Source of the DNA: Vacuolonema iberomarrocanum LEGE 07170 | GTDB lineage: Bacteria > Cyanobacteriota > Cyanobacteriia > Elainellales > Elainellaceae | Assembly (NCBI GenBank): GCA_015207365.1 | Contig: JADEXA010000024.1 | Location: 1 to 64,000, forward strand | Direction: 5' to 3' | DNA length: 64,000 bases | Part shown: positions 33,469-42,088 of the stretch, piece by piece | Layout of the letters: every line of letters starts with the position of its first letter | How positions within the stretch are numbered: position 1 is the stretch's first letter | Program-made: the position numbers and the translations under genes | The notes under the pieces: generated by a model | The model's database searches: none | Told to the model about the DNA's origin: nothing | What the model saw: the letters and a program-made list of their open reading frames with translations, nothing else

Positions 33469-34371
33469 GTGACTCATAGTGACTCCGATTTCCTTCAGCC
33501 ACCGCAGCAGCACCGCAGCCAGATTAGAGTTGAGCAAATTCTGCAGGCAGCTGCCGAAGTCTTTTGGGAAAAGGGTTATGATGTTGCGACAACTCACGAC
33601 ATCGCTAAGCGTGCTCAAACCGCAGTCGGTACTCTGTATCGCTTTTTCCCGAATAAGCTGGCCATTTTTCATGTGCTCGAAAAGCGGCATAAGCAATACC
33701 TAGACGAGACGGTCCCTCAACTGATGAGCCCTGAAGCGTTTCAGTTGCCCCTAGCCGTCGTGATTCGCAGAATTGTCGAAACTTACGCTGAGTATTTTGA
33801 GAACCTTGGGCCAAGGATTGTCTACATTCAGTACTACTTAACCCCAAATATCTTTCTGTATTTCGATGAGAGTTTTGATCAAAATATGATCCAAGGCTTG
33901 GCGAAGCTTCTGCAAGGGAGAAATTCGGCCCTCACATTAGAAAAATGCGAGCTATTGTCTGAGGTTTTCTTAAGAACTTATCAAGCGTTGTTGTTGGTTG
34001 CCCTGCGCAGCAATGACACCCGCCGGCATCAGTTACATTTGGAAACTCAAAATGTCCTGATCAATTACCTGGAACCTTATGTGGGTGATCTCATCGGTGC
34101 TGACTCATCCGATGGTGATCTGTCCTCTTCGCAAACAGCCATCCAAGCACAGGCAGAAGCCCTGACTCAGCAGCACGATCTGAACCCTCGGCAGCAGGCT
34201 GCGATCGCATACGTACTGACTTATGGCAGCCTTACTATCCAAACGCTTGAGTCTATATGCTTTGGACCATCACGCCGAACCCTTCAGCGCGATCTCAAAC
34301 AGTTAGTTGAAAAAGGAATATTTGAAAGTAGAGGTAACACTAACCAGCTCATTTACCAAATGGCAAGTTAG
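33469..34371 (+). CDS. TetR family regulator fused to a C-terminal winged helix
   Basis: Predicted 300 residues from GTG 33469. Residues about 17-65 form the TetR DNA-binding domain (QILQAAAEVFWEKGYDVATT, KRAQTAVGTLYRFFPNK); a ligand-binding helical body follows. From residue 238 a second DNA-binding module appears: LNPRQQAAIAYVLTYGSLTI then PSRRTLQRDLKQLVEKGIFE, which reads as a DeoR/Fic-type winged helix. TetR proteins normally end near 200 residues, so this is a two-headed regulator. The 91-bp divergent gap contains TTTTGCT...AGCAAAA (33413-33456), a possible operator. Likely controls the adjacent hydrolase gene and itself. Confidence 0.85.
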   Translation: MTHSDSDFLQPPQQHRSQIRVEQILQAAAEVFWEKGYDVATTHDIAKRAQTAVGTLYRFFPNKLAIFHVLEKRHKQYLDETVPQLMSPEAFQLPLAVVIRRIVETYAEYFENLGPRIVYIQYYLTPNIFLYFDESFDQNMIQGLAKLLQGRNSALTLEKCELLSEVFLRTYQALLLVALRSNDTRRHQLHLETQNVLINYLEPYVGDLIGADSSDGDLSSSQTAIQAQAEALTQQHDLNPRQQAAIAYVLTYGSLTIQTLESICFGPSRRTLQRDLKQLVEKGIFESRGNTNQLIYQMAS

Positions 34372-34389
34372 GGAGAGAAGTCGCGTGCC

Positions 34390-34477
34390 GGACAACGGTG
34401 CCCATCACCCGCCACAAATAACCTCAAATACTCAACAAGTAGCCTCTTGGCGGTCGGGTGCATGGGCGTTGTTAGGC
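34390..34477 (-). other. attC-like recombination site C (88 bp)
   Basis: On the reverse strand: R'' GCCTAAC (perfect RYYYAAC), L'' GCCCATGCACCCG, loop, L' CGGGTGATGGGC and R' GTTGTCC. The 12-bp L arms pair perfectly apart from one extra base. The methyltransferase gene ends inside it (stop at 34432), a common feature of cassette genes, and the TetR gene ends 18 bp beyond its R' end. Confidence 0.8.
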
Positions 34478-36579
34478 GTTACTATCTTTTGCTCCAACAG
34501 ACACTTCATAGAATCAAACGACATTGAGGTATCAAAGACATTTGCTAAAATCTGGGACGCTAAAATAACAGACTCGTCAGATTTAGATAATTTAATTCCA
34601 GCAGATTTCAGCTTAGTGCTAAGTTCTTTTGCTTTTATTCCTGCTCTTTTAACGTCAACAGAAGGCTCTTCTTGGTTCCCAACCTTCTTGCAGACTAAGA
34701 TTGCATCAAGAGTAATGGGATCTTTTGTACTTGACTTAGGACTAGATACACTTAATTCTCCATAGACTGGATGCGAGGCAACAATTCTTAGACCCGACGA
34801 TTGAACAGCATGAAAGATAGCAGCCCACCCTTCTGGTTTTGAATGGTGAAAACTAAACACTAATAATCCTCCATGCTTTAGCACTCTACAGCATTCGCTG
34901 AAAACTTTTTCTAGCTGCTCTGCAAAATATCTTGGTTCATTGTGCTGAACCTCGCCCAAACCAGACGAATTTTCTCCTGTGAAGAAGGAATAGTCGTTCC
35001 TTAGAGTAGGAGCTAACCAAGCAAAAAAGAAATCGCTCAGTTCACTGTAATGAATGAAATCGAAGTAAGGTGGATCAGTGAGTACTAAATCAACTGATTC
35101 ATTTGGAATGTTTAGATTGTCACTACTACCATTCATGACAAGAGCAGCTTTGTCACAAGAGGAAAACTCTTCCCATGACTCCACTATGGAAACATCAATT
35201 GGCTTACTGCAAGTAACTTTACCGCTATCCTCTACTTCTCCAAACAAATTTCTATTTAAGAAAAGTTCGTAAGGATTATCCAGATAACGCTTTGCTGGAA
35301 TTAAACGTGATTCAAAAAGAGTTGAAAACGTTCCGCTACTTTTTGAAGTTCCCCAAACACAGTTTTCTAATGGCGTTTTCTCAGGTTTCAAGATGTGATG
35401 CGAAAACATATGCCTGACTGCACCTGTACCTTCTCCCTTAAAAGTACAAAACAAATTATTAAACTCTAAAGTACTTGAAAATAGACATAAAAGCTGATCT
35501 CTAACTTCTCTGTTTTCAACTCTAAGAATAGAACGAAGAAGAAAACCAAGACACAGAAGCTGACGTTCGTTAAAGAAATCTCGCCATTGGAAATAGTTAT
35601 AGCCTCTCGCTTGATCGGTGTTATAACCTGAACGAATAGTTGACTGAGGAAGTGGTAGTTCTTCAGAAGCTAATTGTTTTTTCGCCTTGCGAAATAGTTG
35701 AAGATCTTCTTCTCGGACAGGTAAATAAATCTTCTCACCATTGGAACGGAGAGCGAGCATTGCATACATTCGATGCTTGGGTAGTGATTTTTGGGTGGCA
35801 ATTAAGTTTTTTATTTTATAGCGTTTTCCCGAAGACGACTCCACATATTGCCCTTTTGTTGTGCCTTCTTGAGGATTGAATTTCAAAAAACAACTAGGAC
35901 AACGTGTTTCAAGTGAATCAAATCGATCTACAACTATTCCCCAACATTGAGGACAAATAATTTGAGATTTAGGCTTTTTCTTAGGATATGCATTCTTCGA
36001 AAAAACATAATTGGAGAACAAAGGAATAGATTCACCATCTGGCGTTTCTACTACCTTCACCCAAAAATAGTATAAGACAGGAATTAGCTCACCCGTTTCA
36101 GGATCTTGAGTTTGATAGTACTGTTGGATTTTTTGGGCTACTTCCTCTCCAATATAATGGAAAGCTTTTCTCAGTTCTTCCTCTGTAACTTTTGTCAGAG
36201 CTTGTCTAACTATAAAGGTGCTAACTGGATTAATGTCACAACCTATAACTTTACAGCCTAATTTTAGAGCTTCACCGAGAGTTGTACCGCTACCCATAAA
36301 TGGGTCAAGAACGACCTTATCCTGAAAAGATTGCTGCGTATAGAACTTTTCCCAATCAAAGGATTCATCAGAAGTCAGAGAAGCAATGGCAATTGCTCGG
36401 AAAACAGATCCTAGACGTTTAGCCCACCACTTATGAATATGATAAATTGGACGATTTATCTCTTTTCGCCAGCTTTCTCTTTGAGCGAGCTGACTCACTT
36501 CAATAACAGGAAAATCTAGCTCAATAGTATTTTTATTAGAGATTTTTTCCTGGTCAGCTTGTATATTGTTTGATCTCAT
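34432..36579 (-). CDS. DNA methyltransferase of a type II restriction-modification pair
   Basis: Predicted 715 residues. SAM motif LDPFMGSGTT (91-100), catalytic motif TDPPY (Asp502), and a zinc-knuckle-like CPQC...CPSC (Cys209, 212, 227, 230) in the insertion between them. The order FxGxGTT before DPPY and the IYHIHKWWAKRLGSVFRAI start place it near DUF1156/beta-class amino-methyltransferases with a large central target domain. It overlaps the upstream nuclease gene by 4 bp. AT-rich (well below flanking genes) and almost free of HIP1, so recently acquired. Its last 15 codons lie within attC-like site C. Confidence 0.88.
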   Translation of the reverse strand: MRSNNIQADQEKISNKNTIELDFPVIEVSQLAQRESWRKEINRPIYHIHKWWAKRLGSVFRAIAIASLTSDESFDWEKFYTQQSFQDKVVLDPFMGSGTTLGEALKLGCKVIGCDINPVSTFIVRQALTKVTEEELRKAFHYIGEEVAQKIQQYYQTQDPETGELIPVLYYFWVKVVETPDGESIPLFSNYVFSKNAYPKKKPKSQIICPQCWGIVVDRFDSLETRCPSCFLKFNPQEGTTKGQYVESSSGKRYKIKNLIATQKSLPKHRMYAMLALRSNGEKIYLPVREEDLQLFRKAKKQLASEELPLPQSTIRSGYNTDQARGYNYFQWRDFFNERQLLCLGFLLRSILRVENREVRDQLLCLFSSTLEFNNLFCTFKGEGTGAVRHMFSHHILKPEKTPLENCVWGTSKSSGTFSTLFESRLIPAKRYLDNPYELFLNRNLFGEVEDSGKVTCSKPIDVSIVESWEEFSSCDKAALVMNGSSDNLNIPNESVDLVLTDPPYFDFIHYSELSDFFFAWLAPTLRNDYSFFTGENSSGLGEVQHNEPRYFAEQLEKVFSECCRVLKHGGLLVFSFHHSKPEGWAAIFHAVQSSGLRIVASHPVYGELSVSSPKSSTKDPITLDAILVCKKVGNQEEPSVDVKRAGIKAKELSTKLKSAGIKLSKSDESVILASQILANVFDTSMSFDSMKCLLEQKIVTPNNAHAPDRQEATC

Positions 36580-37382
36580 TCATCGTCCCCAAGCACATCC
36601 TCTTCTCGTGTCAAGCCTGTTGACATTGTTACAGGTCTTGATGTCTGGCTAGTGAGACGATAAGCCTTAAACTGGTGCGTAGAACCAGCAGTTGGGTTGG
36701 ATATTTTCTCCGCAATAAGGTGATTAGTTCTTAAATCAAATGTGTACCCTACAACCAATTCACTTGCTTCCACTCGAAGTAGGATGCCAACTTGCTGAAA
36801 ACGCTCGTCAACTTCCATATTATCTGGAAGAATTAGAGTCATCAGACCTGTTGTACCTTTAGTTAGCGCAAATGGTGTTGGGGCAACATACATTTTTCGA
36901 TCTCTAATCATGATGTCGCCATAACTACCAAATCCCTTAACACTTTTATTCTTATGAATATAATCGTGATCTGCATTCAGGAAATCCCCGTGGCAGATTA
37001 CTAAATCAATTACTGGATAATAGCGCTGCCCTCCTGCCTGAGCAGGATATTGCGATAAATTAGCGGGGTAACGACCGAAAACATAGAAAATCTTTCGTCC
37101 GTTATGAAATCCAGATGGAACTTGACTATTGCAATCGTAATCTCGTTCACGCCCCGGCCAAGCAAGCCCTTTAACTTCGAAGCCATCAGGGGAGTTAACC
37201 ATGCGGAAGTCAGGATATGTATTACGACCTGACGCATCAAAAAAGACGCCCAGAGCTTCTAGGCGTTTCTGAAACCAGTTTTGGAAATGAAACTCCTTAT
37301 CTTTTGAGCTAACGGACTCTATCAACTCCCCTTGCTGGACTGCTTCTACGCATTGTGCAAAAACGTCAAGTGCTACGGACAT
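36576..37382 (-). CDS. Type II restriction endonuclease (PD-(D/E)XK)
   Basis: Predicted 268 residues. The catalytic core is visible as PDFR (Pro57, Asp58) followed eleven residues later by EVK (Glu69, Lys71), the classic PD-x(n)-ExK metal site. An N-terminal FHFQNWFQKRLEALGV helix precedes it. It is followed, with a 4-bp overlap, by the methyltransferase gene, so both are translated together. Recognition sequence not predictable. HIP1-free and AT-rich. The pair is the first unit of the cassette island in its reading direction. Confidence 0.85.
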   Translation of the reverse strand: MSVALDVFAQCVEAVQQGELIESVSSKDKEFHFQNWFQKRLEALGVFFDASGRNTYPDFRMVNSPDGFEVKGLAWPGRERDYDCNSQVPSGFHNGRKIFYVFGRYPANLSQYPAQAGGQRYYPVIDLVICHGDFLNADHDYIHKNKSVKGFGSYGDIMIRDRKMYVAPTPFALTKGTTGLMTLILPDNMEVDERFQQVGILLRVEASELVVGYTFDLRTNHLIAEKISNPTAGSTHQFKAYRLTSQTSRPVTMSTGLTREEDVLGDDE

Positions 37383-37509
37383 AACTTAAATATCAAGATC
37401 TACGTGACTCCTGGCTACTGGAACACCTAGTAATTATACCGTCTACGCTAAGGACACCGACCGACGCGGGCGAACTTAGTATCTGTAGAGATTGACGCCT
37501 AACTATATA

Positions 37510-37699
37510 TTCACCGTCAGATCTGACAGATAAGAGTCACACTTTGGGATCTTATCCGTCACTTTTGGGCGGTAACACCTTATTTACAGAACTTATACTC
37601 AACTTTTGTCGTATAACTCCGGGAATCGGGGTTTTATCTGTCACTTTTGACGGATAAGTGTGGAAAGTGAGGTAGTTATCCGTCACTTTTGACAGATAA
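37510..37699. repeat. Five-unit iteron-like array of 24-bp inverted repeats
   Basis: Units start at 37510, 37552, 37593, 37634 and 37676, a 41-42 bp period (four helical turns). The best two read TTATCYGTCA-CTTT-TGACRGATAA, perfect or nearly perfect 10-bp arms; the others are degenerate in one arm. The array fills the divergent gap between the restriction-modification genes (start 37382) and the P450 gene (start 37856); the remaining sequence there holds no gene. Face-of-helix phasing implies cooperative binding of a dimeric protein. Confidence 0.8.
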
Positions 37700-37855
37700 G
37701 TGCCGACTGCTGGGAGTGATCTGTCTGTACCCTAGCTCTATTCAAGCCACTGATAGGTAGAAGCTGACGCGATCGCCCTCCACAGCTCGCTGCCGATACC
37801 GTTGCTACACTGTTAGGGGTTGATCGCCTACAGCTCACCCCATTTTGTAAGCCCT

Positions 37856-39280
37856 ATGAATATGGTTGATAGCTCCCCCCGCGTGTTGAAGGGGCCGGCA
37901 AAATCTCCCCGGTGGTTGCGTCGCATCTGGGGATTTCGCTTTTTGTTCCAGCCGCTGGAGGTGCTGGAATCCCGTAGGCAAGCCTACGGTGACAACTATC
38001 GGGTATCCCAGCCCGATGCAGAAACCGCTTTGGTTTATTTCAGTAGCCCCGAAGCGTTGCAAACCATTTTCACAGCGAAACCGGAGCAGCTTAGTGCGGG
38101 ACGCGGCAACCAGATTCTCAAGGAACTGATTGGCGAGCATGGCATTGTCTTGCTGGAAGGTGCGGCGCATCAGCGACAACGGCAACTGCTGATGCCTCCG
38201 TTTCATGGCGATCGCATGCGCTCCTATGCCAACGTGATTCGCTCGATTACGACCGAGCTGATTGACCAGTGGACCGTTGGTACAACCGTTGCGGTGCGCC
38301 CTGCTATGCAATCCATTTCCTTGCAGGTCATCTTACAGGCGGTGTTTGGGTTGGAGCAGGGCGGGCGCTACGACCAATTGCGGCAGGCGCTCACGCAGAT
38401 GCTCGATGGCTTTGGCTCACCCGTCGGAGCCATGTTTTTGTTCTACCCCTTCTTGCAAAAAGACTGGGGAGACTGGAGCCCCTGGGGTCGGTTCTTGCGG
38501 CGGCGGCAGCAAGTGGACGATATCCTTTACGACGAGATTAACCGTCGCCGTGCGCAACCCGACCCGACCCGACCCGACATTCTGACCCTACTGATGGCGG
38601 CTCGCGACCCCGAGGGTGAGCCGATGAGTGATGTGGAGCTGCGGGATGAGCTGATCACCCTGCTGTTTGCGGGGCATGAAACAACGGCTTCGGCATTGGC
38701 TTGGGCGGTGTATTGGATTGCCTCGTTGCCAGAGGTGCGATCGCGCTTGTTGGCGGAACTGGAGAGTGTGGAGGATGCGACTGACCCGATGGCGATCGCC
38801 CGTCTGCCTTACCTAAACGCAGTCTGCCAGGAAACTCTGCGCCTGTACCCCATTGCGATTAATGCGTTTCCTCGGGTTGTGCAACAGTCGATGGAAATTG
38901 CAGGCTACTGGATTGAAGCGGGGACGGTGATTATGCCGTCGATTTATCTGGCGCACCATCGTCCTTCGGTTTATCCGGAACCCAAGCAATTTCGACCCGA
39001 GCGGTTCTTAGAACGCCAGTATTCGCCCTATGAGTACCTGCCGTTTGGTGGGGGCGATCGCCGCTGCATTGGTTCGGCCTTTGCGTTGTATGAGATGAAG
39101 CTGGTGTTGTTTGAGTTGTTGTCCCGCACGGAGATGGCGCTCGTCCATTCCAAGCCCATTCGCCCCATGCGACGCGGACTCACCATTGCTCCATCCGATC
39201 GCCTGCGGGTAAAAATTACAACGCTTCGCTCTGGCCGCGATTCGGTTGTGGCGCAACCCTCGGTTTACTCCAGAGGTTGA
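37856..39280 (+). CDS. Cytochrome P450 (CYP110-like)
   Basis: Predicted 474-residue haem monooxygenase. I-helix AGHETTAS (272-279), K-helix ETLRLYP (Glu326, Arg329), and haem loop FGGGDRRCIG with axial Cys404. No membrane anchor. CYP110 members are cyanobacterial P450s that hydroxylate fatty acids, alkanes or terpenes. ATG 37856 is preferred; the frame is open to a TTG at 37820. It is a stand-alone gene. Its end overlaps the next reverse gene by 16 bp tail to tail. Redox partners are not present in the window. Confidence 0.93.
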   Translation: MNMVDSSPRVLKGPAKSPRWLRRIWGFRFLFQPLEVLESRRQAYGDNYRVSQPDAETALVYFSSPEALQTIFTAKPEQLSAGRGNQILKELIGEHGIVLLEGAAHQRQRQLLMPPFHGDRMRSYANVIRSITTELIDQWTVGTTVAVRPAMQSISLQVILQAVFGLEQGGRYDQLRQALTQMLDGFGSPVGAMFLFYPFLQKDWGDWSPWGRFLRRRQQVDDILYDEINRRRAQPDPTRPDILTLLMAARDPEGEPMSDVELRDELITLLFAGHETTASALAWAVYWIASLPEVRSRLLAELESVEDATDPMAIARLPYLNAVCQETLRLYPIAINAFPRVVQQSMEIAGYWIEAGTVIMPSIYLAHHRPSVYPEPKQFRPERFLERQYSPYEYLPFGGGDRRCIGSAFALYEMKLVLFELLSRTEMALVHSKPIRPMRRGLTIAPSDRLRVKITTLRSGRDSVVAQPSVYSRG

Positions 39281-39792
39281 GTGCCTGGGCTGCAGCTAAT
39301 TTGTTCGTTGCTTCCCATGATGATGGGGGGATTGGCAGCAGGGCGCTCACTTTCACAAATCAGGGTTATGAGGCGATCGCCCGCGACATTGACGGTGACA
39401 GCCCCCGTGTAGCTTCGCAGGGGATCGAACTTTGGCGTGGCAGAAATGGAGACCAGGGAGGGCACTGCACCAGGTTGAATGGCATAAATATAGGCGTCGT
39501 CCTCCATTTCCAATCCGACGGACAGAGCCTCGACGGAAGCGGCAAACTGTCGCCGTTCTAGGTAATGGGCTTGCTGGGCACGCTGGAGGGTGTTGAGGGT
39601 TTGCTTGGCCTGGGCTTCAAAGGCTTCGGGATATTCGGCCACTTCTTCTTCTAAAGGACGAATGGTGGCTTCGGGTGAGGCGCGAAGGTGAGGTGCAGCG
39701 CTATCGGACTCGTCCAAATTGGGCAAGCAACCCGTCAGACTGAGGGCGAAAGCCGTTAGAAATCCAAGGATTTGAAGAGAAGACTGAGACAT
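39265..39792 (-). CDS. Pilin-like (type IV pilin G/H family) lipoprotein
   Basis: Predicted 175 residues from ATG 39792. A lipobox LTGC follows a hydrophobic helix. The middle AKQTLNTLQRAQQAHYLE and the FAASVEALSVGLEMEDDAYI part match the soluble domain that cyanobacteria place in PilA-like and 'type IV pilin-like G/H' proteins, and a closing pair of Cys (LICESE, ISCSPG) fits its disulphide loop. The prepilin cleavage site is replaced by a lipoprotein signal, so it is not expected to assemble as a pilus subunit. Confidence 0.78.
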   Translation of the reverse strand: MSQSSLQILGFLTAFALSLTGCLPNLDESDSAAPHLRASPEATIRPLEEEVAEYPEAFEAQAKQTLNTLQRAQQAHYLERRQFAASVEALSVGLEMEDDAYIYAIQPGAVPSLVSISATPKFDPLRSYTGAVTVNVAGDRLITLICESERPAANPPIIMGSNEQISCSPGTQPLE

Positions 39793-39889
39793 ATTCAATA
39801 ATGCAATCAAACAAGAGGAAATTCGCTTTCTGGGTCATGTAGGATGCGTTGGCAGATGCATAACGCGTCAAGACTTCTCCTATGGTGAA

Positions 39890-40342
39890 TCAGAGTTCCA
39901 CCGCATCAGAAATCTTTCGCAGAATCGTATCTCCGCCTGTAAAACTGTCGGGACGATAGTCGGATCGGAGTGCCCCTAGCCGAACTTTTAAATCGCCATC
40001 TTCGGTGAATTCAAAAATCGTTAAGCTAATGCGATCTTCTCCAGGGAGTTGTAAATCCATGTGCATCGGATCGGATGTGGAATTGATGCGATAGGATCCG
40101 ACAAAGGTGCTGGGATTGGTGGGTAAGTTGCTGTAAATTAACTCTCCATTTTCGGTGAACGTCCAGCGAAAGGGTTGCAGTTCTCCGGTGTGTTTGTCTT
40201 CCATTTGCCAGGTGCCAACAACGGAGGTCAGTACTTCTTCTGGGTTGGGGTCATTGACATGGACGGTAGGTTGACGGCAGGCGATCGCCCCCAATAGCAG
40301 TAATCCCAGACTGATTCCAACTGTGCGGAGTTTTGTTCTCAT
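39890..40342 (-). CDS. Lipoprotein with lipocalin-like domain, function unknown
   Basis: Predicted 150 residues. Hydrophobic signal with lipobox GAIAC (Cys22). The mature part is beta-rich: SVVGTWQMEDKHTGELQPFR, FTENGELIYSN, FVGSYRINS, repeated strand-turn units typical of small calycin-like stress or lipocalin-like domains in the TIGR03066/'DUF' type. No enzyme motif. It follows on the same strand from a pentapeptide-repeat gene and precedes the pilin-like lipoprotein gene. Function not assigned. Confidence 0.68.
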   Translation of the reverse strand: MRTKLRTVGISLGLLLLGAIACRQPTVHVNDPNPEEVLTSVVGTWQMEDKHTGELQPFRWTFTENGELIYSNLPTNPSTFVGSYRINSTSDPMHMDLQLPGEDRISLTIFEFTEDGDLKVRLGALRSDYRPDSFTGGDTILRKISDAVEL

Positions 40343-40385
40343 TACGTTTCACCGTTGAAAGAGGTAAACATCAAAGTCATTTTTG

Positions 40386-40420
40386 TAGGGCAATTTGGGG
40401 CAATTTGGGGCAATTATTGT
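40386..40420. repeat. Short tandem repeat GGGCAATTTG (about 3 units)
   Basis: Three head-to-tail copies of a 10-bp unit in the gap between two reverse-strand genes, just upstream of the lipoprotein gene. Likely slippage-prone; a change in copy number could alter the promoter spacing. No further feature in the gap. Confidence 0.6.
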
Positions 40421-40438
40421 GAGGCAATTCAATGAGGG

Positions 40439-41776
40439 CTAGCTTTGGTTGGATGCCGTAAAATTTGCGCCCTGAGTTGTAGCGTGGCTGAATTTTGCCT
40501 GGGTCACTGTGGCATCACGAAAGTTGGCGAAGGAGAGACGGGCATGGCTGAACGATGCGCCCGTGAGGTTGGCCTGTCGAAAGTGGCAGATTCCCCGCTC
40601 AAAGTAGATGCCTGCTAGGTGCCCGATCGCCAATCCCCAGGCGGAGAAGATGCCGCTGTAGAGTAATGGCAACGGAATTTGGTCGCGGAATACCATCGGA
40701 AAAAGGGCGACGGCGCTGCTGCCGCAGAGCATCCCAAAACCGCAACCAAAGGTGAGCCAGCGCTTTTGGGCAAGGGCAAGGAGGGCGATCGCCCCAGCGG
40801 CCAGCACGACCACCACTTCGACCGCGACGGGGAGACTACTTTTGGTCGGATGAACGCTCAGCAGATAGCTGGTGTTCACCATCAGTGCCACCACCGCAAT
40901 CCCACTCAGGGTGGCCCACTGCGTTAGGAGCCAGAAGCCCAGCGTCACCAGAATGAACAGCATCGCTACGCAAGCAAGCAGTAACCCCAGCAGCATCAGT
41001 CGGGCGCGAGGGGTAAATAGCCAGAGGAAGGTTAGACTGGCAAATCCGTAACCCAGCAATATCCATACCCAGGCGGGAGCCGTGCGCGTCCAGCGGCGCA
41101 GGAGCGTGTCGCTGTAGCGCCAGCCTGGAACAAAACCGATGGCATAGCTGAAGATGGCATTTTCCAGGGTTGCTCCGTTAAAGGTCGTGCCAGCAATATG
41201 GCAGTGGTTGAAGTTGGCATTGGGAGCGATCGCCCCCTGGAAGTTGGCTCCAATCAATCGAGCATGACTAAAATCCACACCTTCCAGATTGGCATTTTGA
41301 AAGTTTGCGCCGTTCAATACCTGCCGCGAAAAGGAGCGTCGCCGACAGTCCTGCCCGCTGAAATTGAGCCGTGCCGAGCCGATGGGTTGTGGCGATTCTC
41401 TCTGCTGTGGCGGTGCTATGAGTTGCTGAAGTAAGTTGCGTCCAAACCCTTGCCAACCCAGGCGTCTCAGTTGCTTGGAACCATCCATCACAGACCACGT
41501 GGCTCCGAGGAACGCGCCCAGCCAAGCGCCCAGCATCAAGCTGTTGTTGATGGCGGCGAAGGGATTGTCTGCCAAACGATTAACTGGAGTGAGGATGCCA
41601 GTCAGTTCTCCCAGCAGGAAGGCGGCGATCAAACTACTCAGCCCGACATGGCCAAACTGGGGCGATCGCTTCAGTTTCCAGCTCACAGGCCACCAGACGC
41701 CGAGCAACAGTAAGGTCCAGAGGCCAGCAAAGTAAGCCGCAAGGACAATGGTCATTAATGGAGATTCGCTATCCAT
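40439..41776 (-). CDS. Pentapeptide-repeat membrane protein
   Basis: Predicted 445 residues. Four N-terminal hydrophobic helices (AAYFAGLWTLLLLGVWW first), then A(D/N)LXX pentapeptide repeats (GANFQNANLEGVDFSHARLI and on), a block of about six more membrane helices, and a second run of repeats at the C-terminus (LTGASFSHARLSFANFRDAT). Pentapeptide solenoids flanking a membrane core are frequent in cyanobacteria; targets are unknown. It is preceded by a small hypothetical gene on the same strand. Confidence 0.85.
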   Translation of the reverse strand: MDSESPLMTIVLAAYFAGLWTLLLLGVWWPVSWKLKRSPQFGHVGLSSLIAAFLLGELTGILTPVNRLADNPFAAINNSLMLGAWLGAFLGATWSVMDGSKQLRRLGWQGFGRNLLQQLIAPPQQRESPQPIGSARLNFSGQDCRRRSFSRQVLNGANFQNANLEGVDFSHARLIGANFQGAIAPNANFNHCHIAGTTFNGATLENAIFSYAIGFVPGWRYSDTLLRRWTRTAPAWVWILLGYGFASLTFLWLFTPRARLMLLGLLLACVAMLFILVTLGFWLLTQWATLSGIAVVALMVNTSYLLSVHPTKSSLPVAVEVVVVLAAGAIALLALAQKRWLTFGCGFGMLCGSSAVALFPMVFRDQIPLPLLYSGIFSAWGLAIGHLAGIYFERGICHFRQANLTGASFSHARLSFANFRDATVTQAKFSHATTQGANFTASNQS

Positions 41777-41806
41777 GGATCGAAACGGTAATAGAAATAG
41801 GAAAAC

Positions 41807-42040
41807 TTACGGATGAGCGGGGGTTGGAGCAATGACATTGTGCAGGGTGTCCGACAAGTCGTTGTTTGTGCGGACAATCCCGGTAACGACGTCTCCCAAA
41901 AAGCGACTAGGGTTGTCGAGATCAACATAGTGTCCCGTAAAGTGGTTTCCTACCTGCTCGAAGCGAACGCGATAGGTCTTTCCAGCGCGTGTAATCGTCC
42001 ATGGTTGCTGTGTCTGAAAAACGGTCGGCTCAGTGGTCAT
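41807..42040 (-). CDS. Small hypothetical protein
   Basis: About 77 residues from ATG 42040 (an upstream in-frame start at 42055 is also possible). Beta-rich sequence with TITRAGKTYRVRFEQVGNHF and a HYVDLDNPSRFLGDVVTG turn; no membrane helix or motif known to me. It ends 30 bp before the pentapeptide-protein start, so the two may share a transcript. Family 3 repeat copy c lies just upstream. Confidence 0.5.
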   Translation of the reverse strand: MTTEPTVFQTQQPWTITRAGKTYRVRFEQVGNHFTGHYVDLDNPSRFLGDVVTGIVRTNNDLSDTLHNVIAPTPAHP

Positions 42041-42088
42041 AACCTGCCAATTCAACGTCGGCTAGTTTTATTTATTCCCAGGCGTATT

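Noticed and set aside
37383..37509. GCCTAAC near 37488 considered as an attC R'' box
   Set aside because: No partner GTTRRRY box or pairing L arms found at 60-130 bp in either direction.
37510..37699. Iteron array considered as a CRISPR
   Set aside because: Units are inverted repeats with 17-bp gaps and degenerate arms; spacers are too short and there are no cas genes.
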